Below are positions 1 to 5,255 of a stretch of DNA of 28,426 nt, piece by piece; the stretch's first letter is position 1, and every line of letters begins with the position of its first letter. Location of the stretch: positions 1 through 28,426 of the IMG/VR virus record IMGVR_UViG_3300017527_000601; one strand, given 5' to 3'. The position numbers were made by a program, and so were the translations under genes. The DNA is from a virus. Under the pieces are notes generated by a model, which ran no database searches, was not told the DNA's origin, and was given only the letters and a program-made list of their open reading frames with translations.

Positions 1-288
1 AGAAAGATCTATAGTATCAGCATCTCTCGCACCTTTCATTATTTCAAGCTTATCTATTACTACTTGGGAATTTCTAACATTGGAAACCATTTGAGGAGAG
101 CAGTTAAGTTTTTCTGCTATATTAACATTCTTCCAACCAAGGAGGATTAATCGGGCTATCTCATGGTGGATCTCCCACATCTCAGAAACATTCCACCGGC
201 CAGAAGCAGTTGTTCGTATCATCGGATGTTTCTTTCGTAAATCAGGACCTCGATCCGGATCATAATACTTTTCTTGTGGCTGAGCCAT
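1..288 (-). CDS. Probable small terminase subunit (helix-turn-helix), 3' end outside window
   Basis: The first 96 codons of a minus-strand gene run off the left edge without a stop. The start at 288 follows a strong GGAGG ribosome binding site. The N-terminus is short and polar (MAQPQEKYYDPD). It is followed by a helical segment (HHEIARLILLGWKNVNIAEKL) and a helix-turn-helix around residues 55-80 (NVNIAEKLNCSPQMVSNV). Phage small terminase subunits commonly recognise packaging sites with an N-terminal domain of this kind, and the gene sits first behind a promoter reading towards the presumed virion genes. The terminase call is an inference from fold and position. A transcription regulator is the main alternative. 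Confidence 0.6.
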   Translation of the reverse strand, partial: MAQPQEKYYDPDRGPDLRKKHPMIRTTASGRWNVSEMWEIHHEIARLILLGWKNVNIAEKLNCSPQMVSNVRNSQVVIDKLEIMKGARDADTIDLS

Positions 289-315
289 ATTCCTCCTTTC
301 CTATTGATAACACCC

Positions 316-344
316 ATTATACCACAAATCAACAAAGATGTCAA
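316..344 (-). promoter_or_regulatory. Consensus sigma-70 promoter, leftward
   Basis: On the minus strand TTGACA (344-339) and TATAAT (321-316) are separated by exactly 17 bp, with a TGG extended -10 directly before the TATAAT. Both hexamers match the consensus perfectly. The start codon at 288 is about 20 nt beyond the expected transcription start. This would drive the leftward unit, which I infer to be the late (virion) operon. Confidence 0.9.
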
Positions 345-381
345 TGTGGAATTGTGTGTTTTGTCGTTAGGTCTTACTCCG

Positions 382-404
382 CTATGGTAATTAAATTAAC
401 AAAG
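382..404 (+). repeat. 23-bp near-palindrome, copy 1
   Basis: This is the first of seven copies in the window. It has core GGTAATTAAATTAAC preceded by CTAT and followed by AAAG. It lies in the divergent control region, between the leftward promoter (316-344) and the rightward promoter (564-591), and is the only copy not directly at a gene junction. It is identical to copy 5 at 13964. Confidence 0.9.
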
Positions 405-563
405 ATGATTGTTACACACATAATTGTGGGGATGTTAAAATTTTGGGAGAAGTGTGAAAGTGGTAGTGCTAGGGCTTTTCAAAAACATCTTCCCCATCGG
501 TTTTCTATATATACCCAACCCTCATAAACCAGATTTATTAATATCTTATTTACCAAATGTAGG

Positions 564-591
564 TTGACATATCATTTTATTATTATATAAT
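564..591 (+). promoter_or_regulatory. Sigma-70 promoter, rightward early operon
   Basis: TTGACA (564-569) and TATAAT (586-591) are both perfect matches with a 16-bp spacer. The boxA-like sequence at 613 and a roughly 160-nt leader precede the first gene at 760. The stretch 405-563 upstream has no supportable gene, only an imperfect hairpin between about 436 and 500 (GGGGATGT pairing with ACATCTTCCCC). Confidence 0.85.
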
Positions 592-612
592 GAAATCAAA
601 AACAGAAACATT

Positions 613-626
613 TGTTCTTTGACAAT
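613..626 (+). promoter_or_regulatory. boxA-like antitermination site
   Basis: The sequence TGTTCTTTGACAAT differs at two positions from the E. coli rRNA boxA form TGCTCTTTAACAAT. It lies about 15 nt downstream of the expected start of the rightward transcript, where a Nus-factor loading site would be useful. BoxA recruits NusB/NusE and helps RNA polymerase resist termination in rRNA and some phage operons. The role here is inferred from sequence and place. Confidence 0.5.
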
Positions 627-640
627 CTGAATCGGAGCAT

Positions 641-700
641 GGGTCTAAGGAAGGGCGACCGGACCTGCAAAGGTGGGGCGCGACCAATTAGATCAGACCG
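641..700 (+). other. GC-rich structured leader of the early transcript
   Basis: This segment is much richer in G and C than its surroundings. It contains a GNRA hairpin ACCT-GCAA-AGGT at 663-674. GGTC at 642-645 can pair with any of three GACC segments (657-660, 682-685, 696-699), and the wider GGTCT/AGACC pairing (642-646 with 695-699) would close the whole element. Competing pairings of this type are typical of regulatory leaders. I do not recognise it as a known riboswitch class. Confidence 0.4.
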
Positions 701-713
701 TACCAACATGTGA

Positions 714-738
714 ATAGATGCCTAACAATGGCTAGCCG
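714..738 (+). repeat. Left arm of 25-nt inverted repeat flanking a gene
   Basis: This arm is complementary to 1177-1201 over all 25 positions if two G-U pairs are allowed (23 of 25 are Watson-Crick). It ends 21 nt before the start codon at 760. It also contains GGCTAG (730-735), which can pair with CTAGCC (754-759) directly before that start codon, enclosing the ribosome binding site AAAGGAG. Confidence 0.85.
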
Positions 739-759
739 AAACCAGAAAGGAGACTAGCC

Positions 760-1170
760 ATGATAAAACATCTTAATAACGTAAACGTAGCCGGTGGCAA
801 GTTGCCAGATGGATTCTCGGTCAAGATCGACATATCCATAGATTATGACGGTATATCCGAAGGTGAATTGATCGCTCGGGTTACATCAGGTCAATCCGAT
901 CGGGTTAGGATTCAGACTATGTTGAGGGCTATGACACCTGCCCAGTTGTTAAAATTCGGGTCTGATGGATATGAAATCCGATGGAATGAAATCGGTAAAA
1001 CTCGGGTCGACGATCATCTGGCAGTAATGACCTACATGCAACTTCACGAAACATTGTCCGGTTGGGGTCTTGATGATAATGAGATCGTTAAGGTCTATGC
1101 AACAAAACACGGTATTAGTGTTGAAGAATCACAAGCCAAGTTCGAGGAATTACTTGACGAAGCAGAATAA
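760..1170 (+). CDS. Unknown acidic protein, first gene of the rightward operon
   Basis: A 136-residue protein that I do not recognise. Its start at 760 is preceded by AAAGGAG at 747-752. The N-terminal half looks like beta strands (SVKIDISIDY, GELIARVTSG). The C-terminal half is helical and very acidic, ending EESQAKFEELLDEAE. No cysteine cluster, signal peptide or membrane segment is visible. Codon use is more GC-rich than in the following small genes, as in the gene at 5792, and both follow strong promoters, which suggests high expression. The gene is bracketed by the 25-nt inverted repeat 714-738/1177-1201, and its start lies in a possible hairpin, so translational control is likely. Function unknown. 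Confidence 0.8.
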   Translation: MIKHLNNVNVAGGKLPDGFSVKIDISIDYDGISEGELIARVTSGQSDRVRIQTMLRAMTPAQLLKFGSDGYEIRWNEIGKTRVDDHLAVMTYMQLHETLSGWGLDDNEIVKVYATKHGISVEESQAKFEELLDEAE

Positions 1171-1176
1171 CTAACC

Positions 1177-1201
1177 CGGCTAGCCGTTGTTAGGTATCTA
1201 T
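1177..1201 (+). repeat. Right arm of 25-nt inverted repeat
   Basis: It begins 6 nt after the stop codon of the upstream gene and pairs with 714-738. It can instead fold on itself: CGGC-TA-GCCG (1177-1186) inside CTAAC (1171-1175) and GTTAG (1189-1193). No T-run follows, so it is not a classical terminator. Confidence 0.85.
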
Positions 1202-1228
1202 TAAATAAACATAAGGGAGGTGAGATCT

Positions 1229-1417
1229 ATGGAGAAGTTCAAACCGAATATGTTTCCTGATAAAGGTTATGGCTATCATGTTATTCTTATGACTAAGGTA
1301 TGTAACAAGCCATATGTTCAGTACTTTGAAGAGAAAGAGAGTTTGGAAACTTTACCAGAAGGCACAATCATAATCGCTGCAAACGCTACAGTACCAATCT
1401 ACATCCGACATAAGTAG
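1229..1417 (+). CDS. Small unknown protein
   Basis: A 62-residue protein (MEKFKPNMFPDKGYGY...). The ATG at 1229 is chosen over the in-frame GTG at 1220 because GGGAGG ends 8 nt before the ATG. It has mixed beta-strand character and a hydrophobic patch (TIIIAANATVPIYI) near the C-terminus, too short and late to call a membrane anchor. It lies between the two inverted-repeat structures. Function not recognised. Confidence 0.6.
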   Translation: MEKFKPNMFPDKGYGYHVILMTKVCNKPYVQYFEEKESLETLPEGTIIIAANATVPIYIRHK

Positions 1418-1421
1418 TTTA

Positions 1422-1669
1422 AATGTTACCATTGTTATTGATGTTATCCATGTTATTGATGTTACCGATGGGGTGGCCAATGGCCAAATTGTGGTTACCA
1501 AAGAGGATTTCAAAAGAAGGGAGGGTTTTAGTCTTAAAAAAAATTTTATATATACTACTCTCCTCTCTTCTCCAAAACCAGAACCAACTATGGTAACCAT
1601 AATTTGGAATTGGGCCATACCATCAGTAACAACGGTAACAACGATAACAATGCTAACAACGATAACATT
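1422..1669 (+). repeat. 82-bp imperfect inverted repeat built of 9-bp units
   Basis: Arms 1422-1503 and 1588-1669 align as inverted copies over 82 positions without a gap, about 62 identical, and many mismatches are transitions that would be G-U pairs in RNA. The outer part of each arm is a run of 9-bp units: GATGTTATY-like on the left, CGATAACAA-like on the right. The inner ends are GGTTACCAAAG (left) and CTATGGTAACC (right), resembling the two halves of the 23-bp repeat. The 84-bp loop holds a T- and A-rich stretch with TTTTATATATAC. A small hairpin, TTGGGC-TTC-GCCCAA (1668-1682), follows just before the next ribosome binding site. No convincing gene lies in this gap. Confidence 0.8.
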
Positions 1670-1697
1670 GGGCTTCGCCCAAGGAAGGAGAATAGTT

Positions 1698-1886
1698 ATG
1701 GATAAGAAAGAGATCAGACGAGCATTGGATCTTATCATTGAGCAAGCTAAATTAGAACTATCTATTCTTGATAGAGATGACTATGTATTCGATGCTAATT
1801 TGATGATCTCAAAGGCAGTGGATATAGTATTAAAAGATGATGAAGTTATAGTCGGATATGTCGGTCAAACATATGGCAGATTGTAA
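1698..1886 (+). CDS. Small unknown helical acidic protein
   Basis: A 62-residue protein beginning MDKKEIRRALDLIIEQ, predicted largely helical. The ATG at 1698 lies behind AAGGAAGGAG. An in-frame extension back to 1473 exists, but it would translate the inverted-repeat arms into low-complexity VTTVTTITML-type sequence and has no good binding site, so I reject it. Function not recognised. Confidence 0.6.
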   Translation: MDKKEIRRALDLIIEQAKLELSILDRDDYVFDANLMISKAVDIVLKDDEVIVGYVGQTYGRL

Positions 1887-1922
1887 TCCGGATTAACCAT
1901 CTTACAGTCAAAGGAGATAACT

Positions 1923-2090
1923 ATGGCAACAGACTTTGAACAGTTTAAACAGAAACATGATGATGCGATGAAGAATGTTGAGGAAGAACTCAGATCCATG
2001 CTTCCGAGTGATTTGGAGCATTTGGTCAAACTACTACGAGAGTGTAGATTTGATAAACATAACTACCTCTTACTAACCAAAGGAGAATAA
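1923..2090 (+). CDS. Small unknown charged helical protein
   Basis: A 55-residue protein (MATDFEQFKQKHDDAM...), rich in Asp, Glu, Lys and Leu and probably helical throughout. The start follows AAAGGAGATAACT. The end of the reading frame (LTKGE) also supplies the ribosome binding site for the tiny frame at 2093. Function unknown. Confidence 0.55.
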   Translation: MATDFEQFKQKHDDAMKNVEEELRSMLPSDLEHLVKLLRECRFDKHNYLLLTKGE

Positions 2091-2092
2091 TT

Positions 2093-2175
2093 ATGGACAA
2101 GAAAACAATCAAGATGATTTCATGATTGTAAGATGTGTTAAGATGTATTGCGAAGACGAAGGAATTACTATCTAG
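2093..2175 (+). pseudogene. Possible broken or overlapping tiny ORFs
   Basis: Behind AGGAG a 10-codon frame MDKKTIKMIS ends at TGA 2123-2125, and a second 17-codon frame (MIVRCVKMYCEDEGITI, 2122-2175) starts in the ATGA overlap. The first frame opens with MDKK like the gene at 1698. This could be one small gene split by a frameshift, or two leader peptides. Evidence is limited to start, binding site and spacing. Confidence 0.25.
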
Positions 2176-2190
2176 CCAAAGGAGAACAAA

Positions 2191-2373
2191 ATGACTTTAA
2201 CACCTAAAGCACGATCTATTCTTAAGCAATTACAACGATTAGAACCAGAGTTATCAGAAGATGATTTAATATCCTATGCACTCGAGACAATTGGTGAAAG
2301 AACTGTTGTATTTGTAGCATCCGATCTTAAAAAGTTTATAGCCATCAACAAGCTGAAAACTCCGCTTTGGTAA
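2191..2373 (+). CDS. Small unknown helical protein
   Basis: A 60-residue protein (MTLTPKARSILKQLQ...) with two predicted helices and a short beta segment (RTVVFVASDL). The start follows AAAGGAGAACAAA. Its stop codon, after PLW, lies inside the second copy of the 23-bp repeat, which is here in inverted orientation. Function not recognised. Confidence 0.6.
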   Translation: MTLTPKARSILKQLQRLEPELSEDDLISYALETIGERTVVFVASDLKKFIAINKLKTPLW

Positions 2374-2387
2374 TTTAATTACCATAG
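2365..2387 (-). repeat. 23-bp near-palindrome, copy 2 (inverted)
   Basis: The core GGTAATTTAATTACC has CTTT on the left and ATAG on the right, so the asymmetric flanks read in the minus direction. It overlaps the stop codon of the upstream gene and lies 34 bp before the -35 box at 2422. Confidence 0.9.
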
Positions 2388-2421
2388 AAGAAAATCTTTT
2401 TCAAAATAACCAAAAGATGGC

Positions 2422-2450
2422 TTGACAAATAACAATATTTGTGATACAAT
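2422..2450 (+). promoter_or_regulatory. Sigma-70 promoter with possible operator
   Basis: TTGACA (2422-2427), a 17-bp spacer and TACAAT (2445-2450) preceded by TGA, an extended -10. An inverted repeat ACAAAT-AACAAT-ATTTGT (2426-2443) fills the spacer and would place a bound repressor between the promoter boxes. The first gene downstream (2483) encodes a winged-helix-like protein, so autoregulation is plausible. Confidence 0.85.
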
Positions 2451-2482
2451 AGCTCTATAATATGGAAGGAGGTGAAATCGGA

Positions 2483-2830
2483 ATGACACACTATCCAACA
2501 AAAACAGATCATATCTACAATATCGTTGCATCGAGTAACGGTATTAAATGTTCGCAAGTTGTAAATATTATGAAACTTAAACAGAATATAGTCAGCGGAC
2601 TTCTATCACGGTTAAAATCTATGGGTCGCATATACAACAGAGACGCTAAATGGTATATAACATCTACAAACATCGTTACAATCATCGAACATAAACTTTT
2701 AGATATAAACTATAACACAAAATTTAACTGCGATTGGGGTGAAGGATATATTTCTGCATTAATAGATTACAACATTATCATCGAAAATGAGTTCGAAAGA
2801 TTATTATCGTTCATCAAGAATTATAGATAG
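2483..2830 (+). CDS. Winged-helix DNA-binding protein, possible regulator
   Basis: A 115-residue protein. The start at 2483 is preferred over ATG 2462 because AAGGAGGTG (2466-2474) lies between them. Residues about 8-55 read as a winged helix: a helix (DHIYNIVASSNG), a turn-recognition pair (CSQVVNIMKLKQNIVSGLLSRLKSMG) and a beta wing (RIYNRDAKWYIT). This matches MarR- or Rep-like small phage regulators that sense no obvious ligand. The C-terminal half is helical and acidic. It is the first gene after a promoter containing an inverted repeat, fitting a repressor of its own operon. The DNA-binding call is fairly firm, but the target is inferred. Confidence 0.65.
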   Translation: MTHYPTKTDHIYNIVASSNGIKCSQVVNIMKLKQNIVSGLLSRLKSMGRIYNRDAKWYITSTNIVTIIEHKLLDINYNTKFNCDWGEGYISALIDYNIIIENEFERLLSFIKNYR

Positions 2831-2843
2831 GGAGGTGATAACA

Positions 2844-2957
2844 ATGTCCGAACCGGATTTTAAACCAACCATCTTAGACAAATTTCTAAACATTATTATT
2901 ATATTCTTATTTGGAGTGGTCGTTGGATACTTCTGGGCTTGGATGGCTCTTGGATAA
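2844..2957 (+). CDS. Single-span membrane microprotein
   Basis: A 37-residue protein with a polar N-terminus (MSEPDFKPTILDKF) followed by one clear hydrophobic span (NIIIIFLFGVVVGYFWAW). GGGAGGTGATAACA gives a strong binding site. It is the first of three consecutive small membrane-segment genes. Function unknown. Confidence 0.65.
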   Translation: MSEPDFKPTILDKFLNIIIIFLFGVVVGYFWAWMALG

Positions 2958-2967
2958 AGGAGGAATG

Positions 2968-3057
2968 ATGGAAGCTATAGACCTAATCACAAAAATCTAT
3001 GCTGCTTTTGTTATTATCTGGCTTATGGTTAAGATAGATGAAAGGAAGTGGAAATGA
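2968..3057 (+). CDS. Single-span membrane microprotein
   Basis: A 29-residue protein with one hydrophobic span (YAAFVIIWLMVKI) and a basic tail ERKWK. AAAGGAGG lies just upstream. A second ATG at 2965 is possible but is only one base from the binding site. Its stop overlaps the next start as ATGA. Confidence 0.55.
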   Translation: MEAIDLITKIYAAFVIIWLMVKIDERKWK

Positions 3058-3260
3058 AAAATACAATAGGTGCAATAGCTGTTATCTTGATGCTAATCTT
3101 TGCTATTTGGACATTTGCATCTTATATCCACAGCGTTGAGAAAAGGCTAAAGGTGTTAGAAGTAAGATCTTCTAAAACCGTTGAAATCTTTGTTGAAAGA
3201 GCTTTCGATGAAGACATGAGGGTTTATGATTATAGGCTTATTGGAGTAAAGGAGAATTAA
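3054..3260 (+). CDS. Membrane-anchored small protein
   Basis: A 68-residue protein with an N-terminal membrane span (GAIAVILMLIFAIWTFASYI, residues about 6-25) followed by a charged helical or coiled-coil region (SVEKRLKVLEV) and a soluble tail. The start overlaps the preceding stop as ATGA, with AAAGGAAG upstream. The arrangement resembles small signal-anchor proteins of phages, including some spanins and superinfection-exclusion proteins, but I see no lipobox or proline-rich part to support a specific role. Confidence 0.65.
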   Translation: MKNTIGAIAVILMLIFAIWTFASYIHSVEKRLKVLEVRSSKTVEIFVERAFDEDMRVYDYRLIGVKEN

Positions 3261-3261
3261 C

Positions 3262-3318
3262 ATGAATGTCAATAATTTAGTAACAAAATTTATAAATAAA
3301 TATGGAGGAGGAAACTAA
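3262..3318 (+). CDS. Possible 18-residue leader peptide
   Basis: MNVNNLVTKFINKYGGGN follows AAAGGAGAATTAAC, a good binding site. Its 3' end provides the GGAGGAGG site for the gene at 3320. It may exist only to couple translation. Support is limited to start and spacing. Confidence 0.3.
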   Translation: MNVNNLVTKFINKYGGGN

Positions 3319-3319
3319 C

Positions 3320-3670
3320 ATGCCTAGAGAAAAAAGTAATTCAATTACGCATCTGGTTAAGATAGTGGCTCAGGAAGTCTTCAATGAAAGATTCAAACAT
3401 ATTGAATATCTAATAGATAAACATCATGAGAGATTGATGCAACTAGAATTAGATAAGAGGACTACTAGGTTGATAGACCACTCTCATATATTAAATGAGA
3501 TAAAATCAAACCTTGAACAGGCTGGTCAATACTGGTCAAAGAATGAAGATCAGTTATTAAAGGATGAAGTATCTGCAGCTATTTCTACGATAGCAAATAG
3601 TCATGGTAGATCAAAGAGTGCTATAGTAAGTAGAATATTTCAAAAAGAACTAATTCGCAAACATGCATAA
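3320..3670 (+). CDS. Putative DNA-binding protein with Myb/GcrA-like C-terminal helices
   Basis: A 116-residue protein. The start at 3320 is chosen over ATG 3302 because GGAGGAGG lies between them. The N-terminal two thirds is helical and charged (VAQEVFNERFKHIEYLIDKHHERLM). The C-terminus has the pattern W..NEDQLLKDEV...I....GRSKSAIVSRI, which matches SANT/Myb-like or GcrA-like helix-turn-helix units (tryptophan, acidic patch, then GRS..AI..R). Such modules bind DNA in phage regulators and HNH-associated proteins. The DNA-binding assignment is by motif only. Confidence 0.5.
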   Translation: MPREKSNSITHLVKIVAQEVFNERFKHIEYLIDKHHERLMQLELDKRTTRLIDHSHILNEIKSNLEQAGQYWSKNEDQLLKDEVSAAISTIANSHGRSKSAIVSRIFQKELIRKHA

Positions 3671-3680
3671 AGGAGAAAAG

Positions 3681-3893
3681 ATGACCTACAACGACAAATG
3701 GCTCTGGCCTGCCGAACGGTGTGATATATGCAACAAATCTTTCGTCGCTCAGAAACACTTCATCAATGGAAAGGTCAAAGCTGGATTTTGGAAGATAATG
3801 TGCCGAGATTGTCATAAAATCTTTGGTGTCGGTATTGGTTCTGATAGAGGTCAAATTTATCTGACCGAGACAAAAGAAAAGGTAGCAGGATGA
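3681..3893 (+). CDS. Small zinc-binding protein
   Basis: A 70-residue protein. ATG 3681 follows AAAGGAG, and the longer in-frame start at 3663 has no site. Two cysteine pairs, CDIC at about residue 14 and CRDC at about residue 41, form a probable four-cysteine zinc site, with basic residues between them (HFINGKVKAGFWK). Zinc-ribbon proteins of this size are frequent in phage early regions. Function unknown. Confidence 0.6.
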   Translation: MTYNDKWLWPAERCDICNKSFVAQKHFINGKVKAGFWKIMCRDCHKIFGVGIGSDRGQIYLTETKEKVAG

Positions 3894-4087
3894 AAAATCC
3901 TAAAAGAAAGATTAACACACGAAGACGAGATAAATGCAAATGTTCTCACCCGATAGAAGTTGATGAGTTTGTTCCTTGGTCTGCAAAATATAAAATAATT
4001 AAGACTACATGTAAGAATTGTGGAAGACTTATCAGATGGGTGTCGGGTGGAAATAGATATTATTATATGAGAGTTAAAGGAGATTAA
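3890..4087 (+). CDS. Small basic zinc-ribbon protein
   Basis: A 65-residue protein starting in an ATGA overlap with the preceding stop. A very basic N-terminus (MKNPKRKINTRRRDK) precedes CKC at about residues 17-19 and CKNC at about 42-45, a likely zinc ribbon. The surrounding pattern (IKTTCKNCGRLIRW) is typical of such ribbons. It may bind nucleic acid. The specific role is unknown. Confidence 0.6.
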   Translation: MKNPKRKINTRRRDKCKCSHPIEVDEFVPWSAKYKIIKTTCKNCGRLIRWVSGGNRYYYMRVKGD

Positions 4088-4089
4088 AG

Positions 4090-4206
4090 ATGGAACACAA
4101 GAAAAAACATAAAAATGAATCGTACAATAATTTTAAAGATCGAAGAAGAAAATCAAACAAAAAACGAAGAATTAGAGAAAGGAATAAAGCAAGGAGTATA
4201 AGATGA
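4090..4206 (+). CDS. Very basic 38-residue microprotein
   Basis: About half the residues are Lys or Arg (for example DRRRKSNKKRRIRERNKARS). The start follows AAAGGAGATTAAAG, and the stop overlaps the next start as ATGA, so translation is probably coupled. Nucleic-acid binding is likely from charge alone. Confidence 0.55.
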   Translation: MEHKKKHKNESYNNFKDRRRKSNKKRRIRERNKARSIR

Positions 4207-4637
4207 ACAAAACTAAAACATGGGTCGTAAATGTTCGGGTTGACATTCGGTCATTAGTAACCTTAGCTAAGTTCTATGAATTCCAAGGAAATATAGATCG
4301 GAAGAAATCTAACTATATTCGACTCGCAGTTGAGCATTTCACTCAAATGGTGATAGATAAACATCCAGAATTTGCTACTCCTACGTTTCATGAAGCTGTG
4401 GTTTATCTACAGCAGATTGGAGTATTAGATCTCGAAAAGGACTTTGCTAATAAATATACCTTAGCTAAGGCCTTACAAGAAGAAGGACTTAAGGCCGATC
4501 TGCGAGCTCCTAGTCCTCAACCTTCCGCACCGCCTGAAGCTGATGAAGCTATTAGGCTTCTGAATGAAAAACTAACAGATGTAGAAATTAAACCAATAGA
4601 AGAAGGAGAAGATCATGAAGAGCATAAAGCTGATTAA
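4203..4637 (+). CDS. Putative ribbon-helix-helix protein
   Basis: A 144-residue protein. The N-terminal 50 residues fit a ribbon-helix-helix: a strand (TWVVNVRVD), helix 1 (RSLVTLAKFYEFQG), then helix 2 (KKSNYIRLAVEHFTQMVID). A middle helical segment is followed by a proline- and alanine-rich linker (APSPQPSAPPEA) and an acidic C-terminal tail. Ribbon-helix-helix proteins bind palindromic operators as dimers, so this is one candidate reader of the 23-bp repeats, though nothing in the sequence links them directly. Confidence 0.5.
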   Translation: MNKTKTWVVNVRVDIRSLVTLAKFYEFQGNIDRKKSNYIRLAVEHFTQMVIDKHPEFATPTFHEAVVYLQQIGVLDLEKDFANKYTLAKALQEEGLKADLRAPSPQPSAPPEADEAIRLLNEKLTDVEIKPIEEGEDHEEHKAD

Positions 4638-4941
4638 ATTAGACACTCGTTCGTCTCGTATTAGGGCTCATAGAAAGTTGTGGAGATGGCTTAATAAGAA
4701 TCCAAACAAACATAAGTATGATTGGCCGGGTTGGGAGTCAAATGGTGGAAGATATCCAGATCAATTTATCAGCTGTTTCCTTTGTATCTACCCATGTAAT
4801 AAGTGTCCAGTAGAATTCCCACCTAAAAGCGGTTGCTTAGGTGGATTATTTTTTGACTGGGTACAGTCACCTCATGGATCTAAAAGAAGAGCTATTTATG
4901 CTAAACAAATCGCTGAACTCCCAGTCAGGAGAATAAAATGA
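4615..4941 (+). CDS. Cysteine-rich unknown protein
   Basis: A 108-residue protein overlapping the previous gene by 23 nt, with GAAGGAG upstream of its ATG. A basic N-terminal half contains WRWLNKNPNKHKYDWPGW. The central cluster CFLCIYPCNKC plus a later SGC gives a likely metal site. The tail is basic. I recognise this as the style of small phage proteins with CxxC...CxxC centres but cannot name a family. Confidence 0.55.
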   Translation: MKSIKLIKLDTRSSRIRAHRKLWRWLNKNPNKHKYDWPGWESNGGRYPDQFISCFLCIYPCNKCPVEFPPKSGCLGGLFFDWVQSPHGSKRRAIYAKQIAELPVRRIK

Positions 4942-5255
4942 TAAATAAATATCCTATGCTTGACAAACTATTTAAAACTTTTACAGAGACTCCAGCTGAA
5001 CCAAAAATAACAGGCAAATGTAGATTTTATTATACTCTGTTCAAAGCGCGCTGTGCCAGAGGAGTAATGTCTGAACCAGATAAAGATTGTGACTCTATAC
5101 CTTACTACGATAAAGATGGCAATTACTCTGGTTCTATGTTCCCTTCCAAATACCAAGAACATGGCTTCTGTTACTATCACCAGAAGAAGATGAGAGGAGC
5201 TTTCGATACTGAACCTGAGGATTTTAGGACACCATACAAAACCTTTGGTAATTAA
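4938..5255 (+). CDS. Unknown cysteine-containing protein
   Basis: A 105-residue protein starting in an ATGA overlap. Cysteines at about residues 28, 39, 50 and 77, together with histidines (EHGFCYYHQKK), suggest possible metal binding. Aromatic and charged residues are frequent. Its stop codon (TFGN, then TAA) falls inside copy 3 of the 23-bp repeat. Function not recognised. Confidence 0.55.
   Translation: MINKYPMLDKLFKTFTETPAEPKITGKCRFYYTLFKARCARGVMSEPDKDCDSIPYYDKDGNYSGSMFPSKYQEHGFCYYHQKKMRGAFDTEPEDFRTPYKTFGN

Noticed and set aside
210-527. Plus-strand 105-codon frame
   Set aside because: It overlaps the well-supported minus-strand gene (1-288), its promoter and repeat copy 1, and has no ribosome binding site; composition is not protein-like.
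1352-1886. Frames running through the 1422-1669 inverted repeat on either strand
   Set aside because: The sequence there is 9-bp tandem units that give repetitive V/T/I residues; no ribosome binding site. Only the part after ATG 1698 looks real.
2844-3260. Holin/spanin lysis cassette
   Set aside because: Single-span proteins are present but there is no adjacent endolysin, no lipobox and the location is in the early region.
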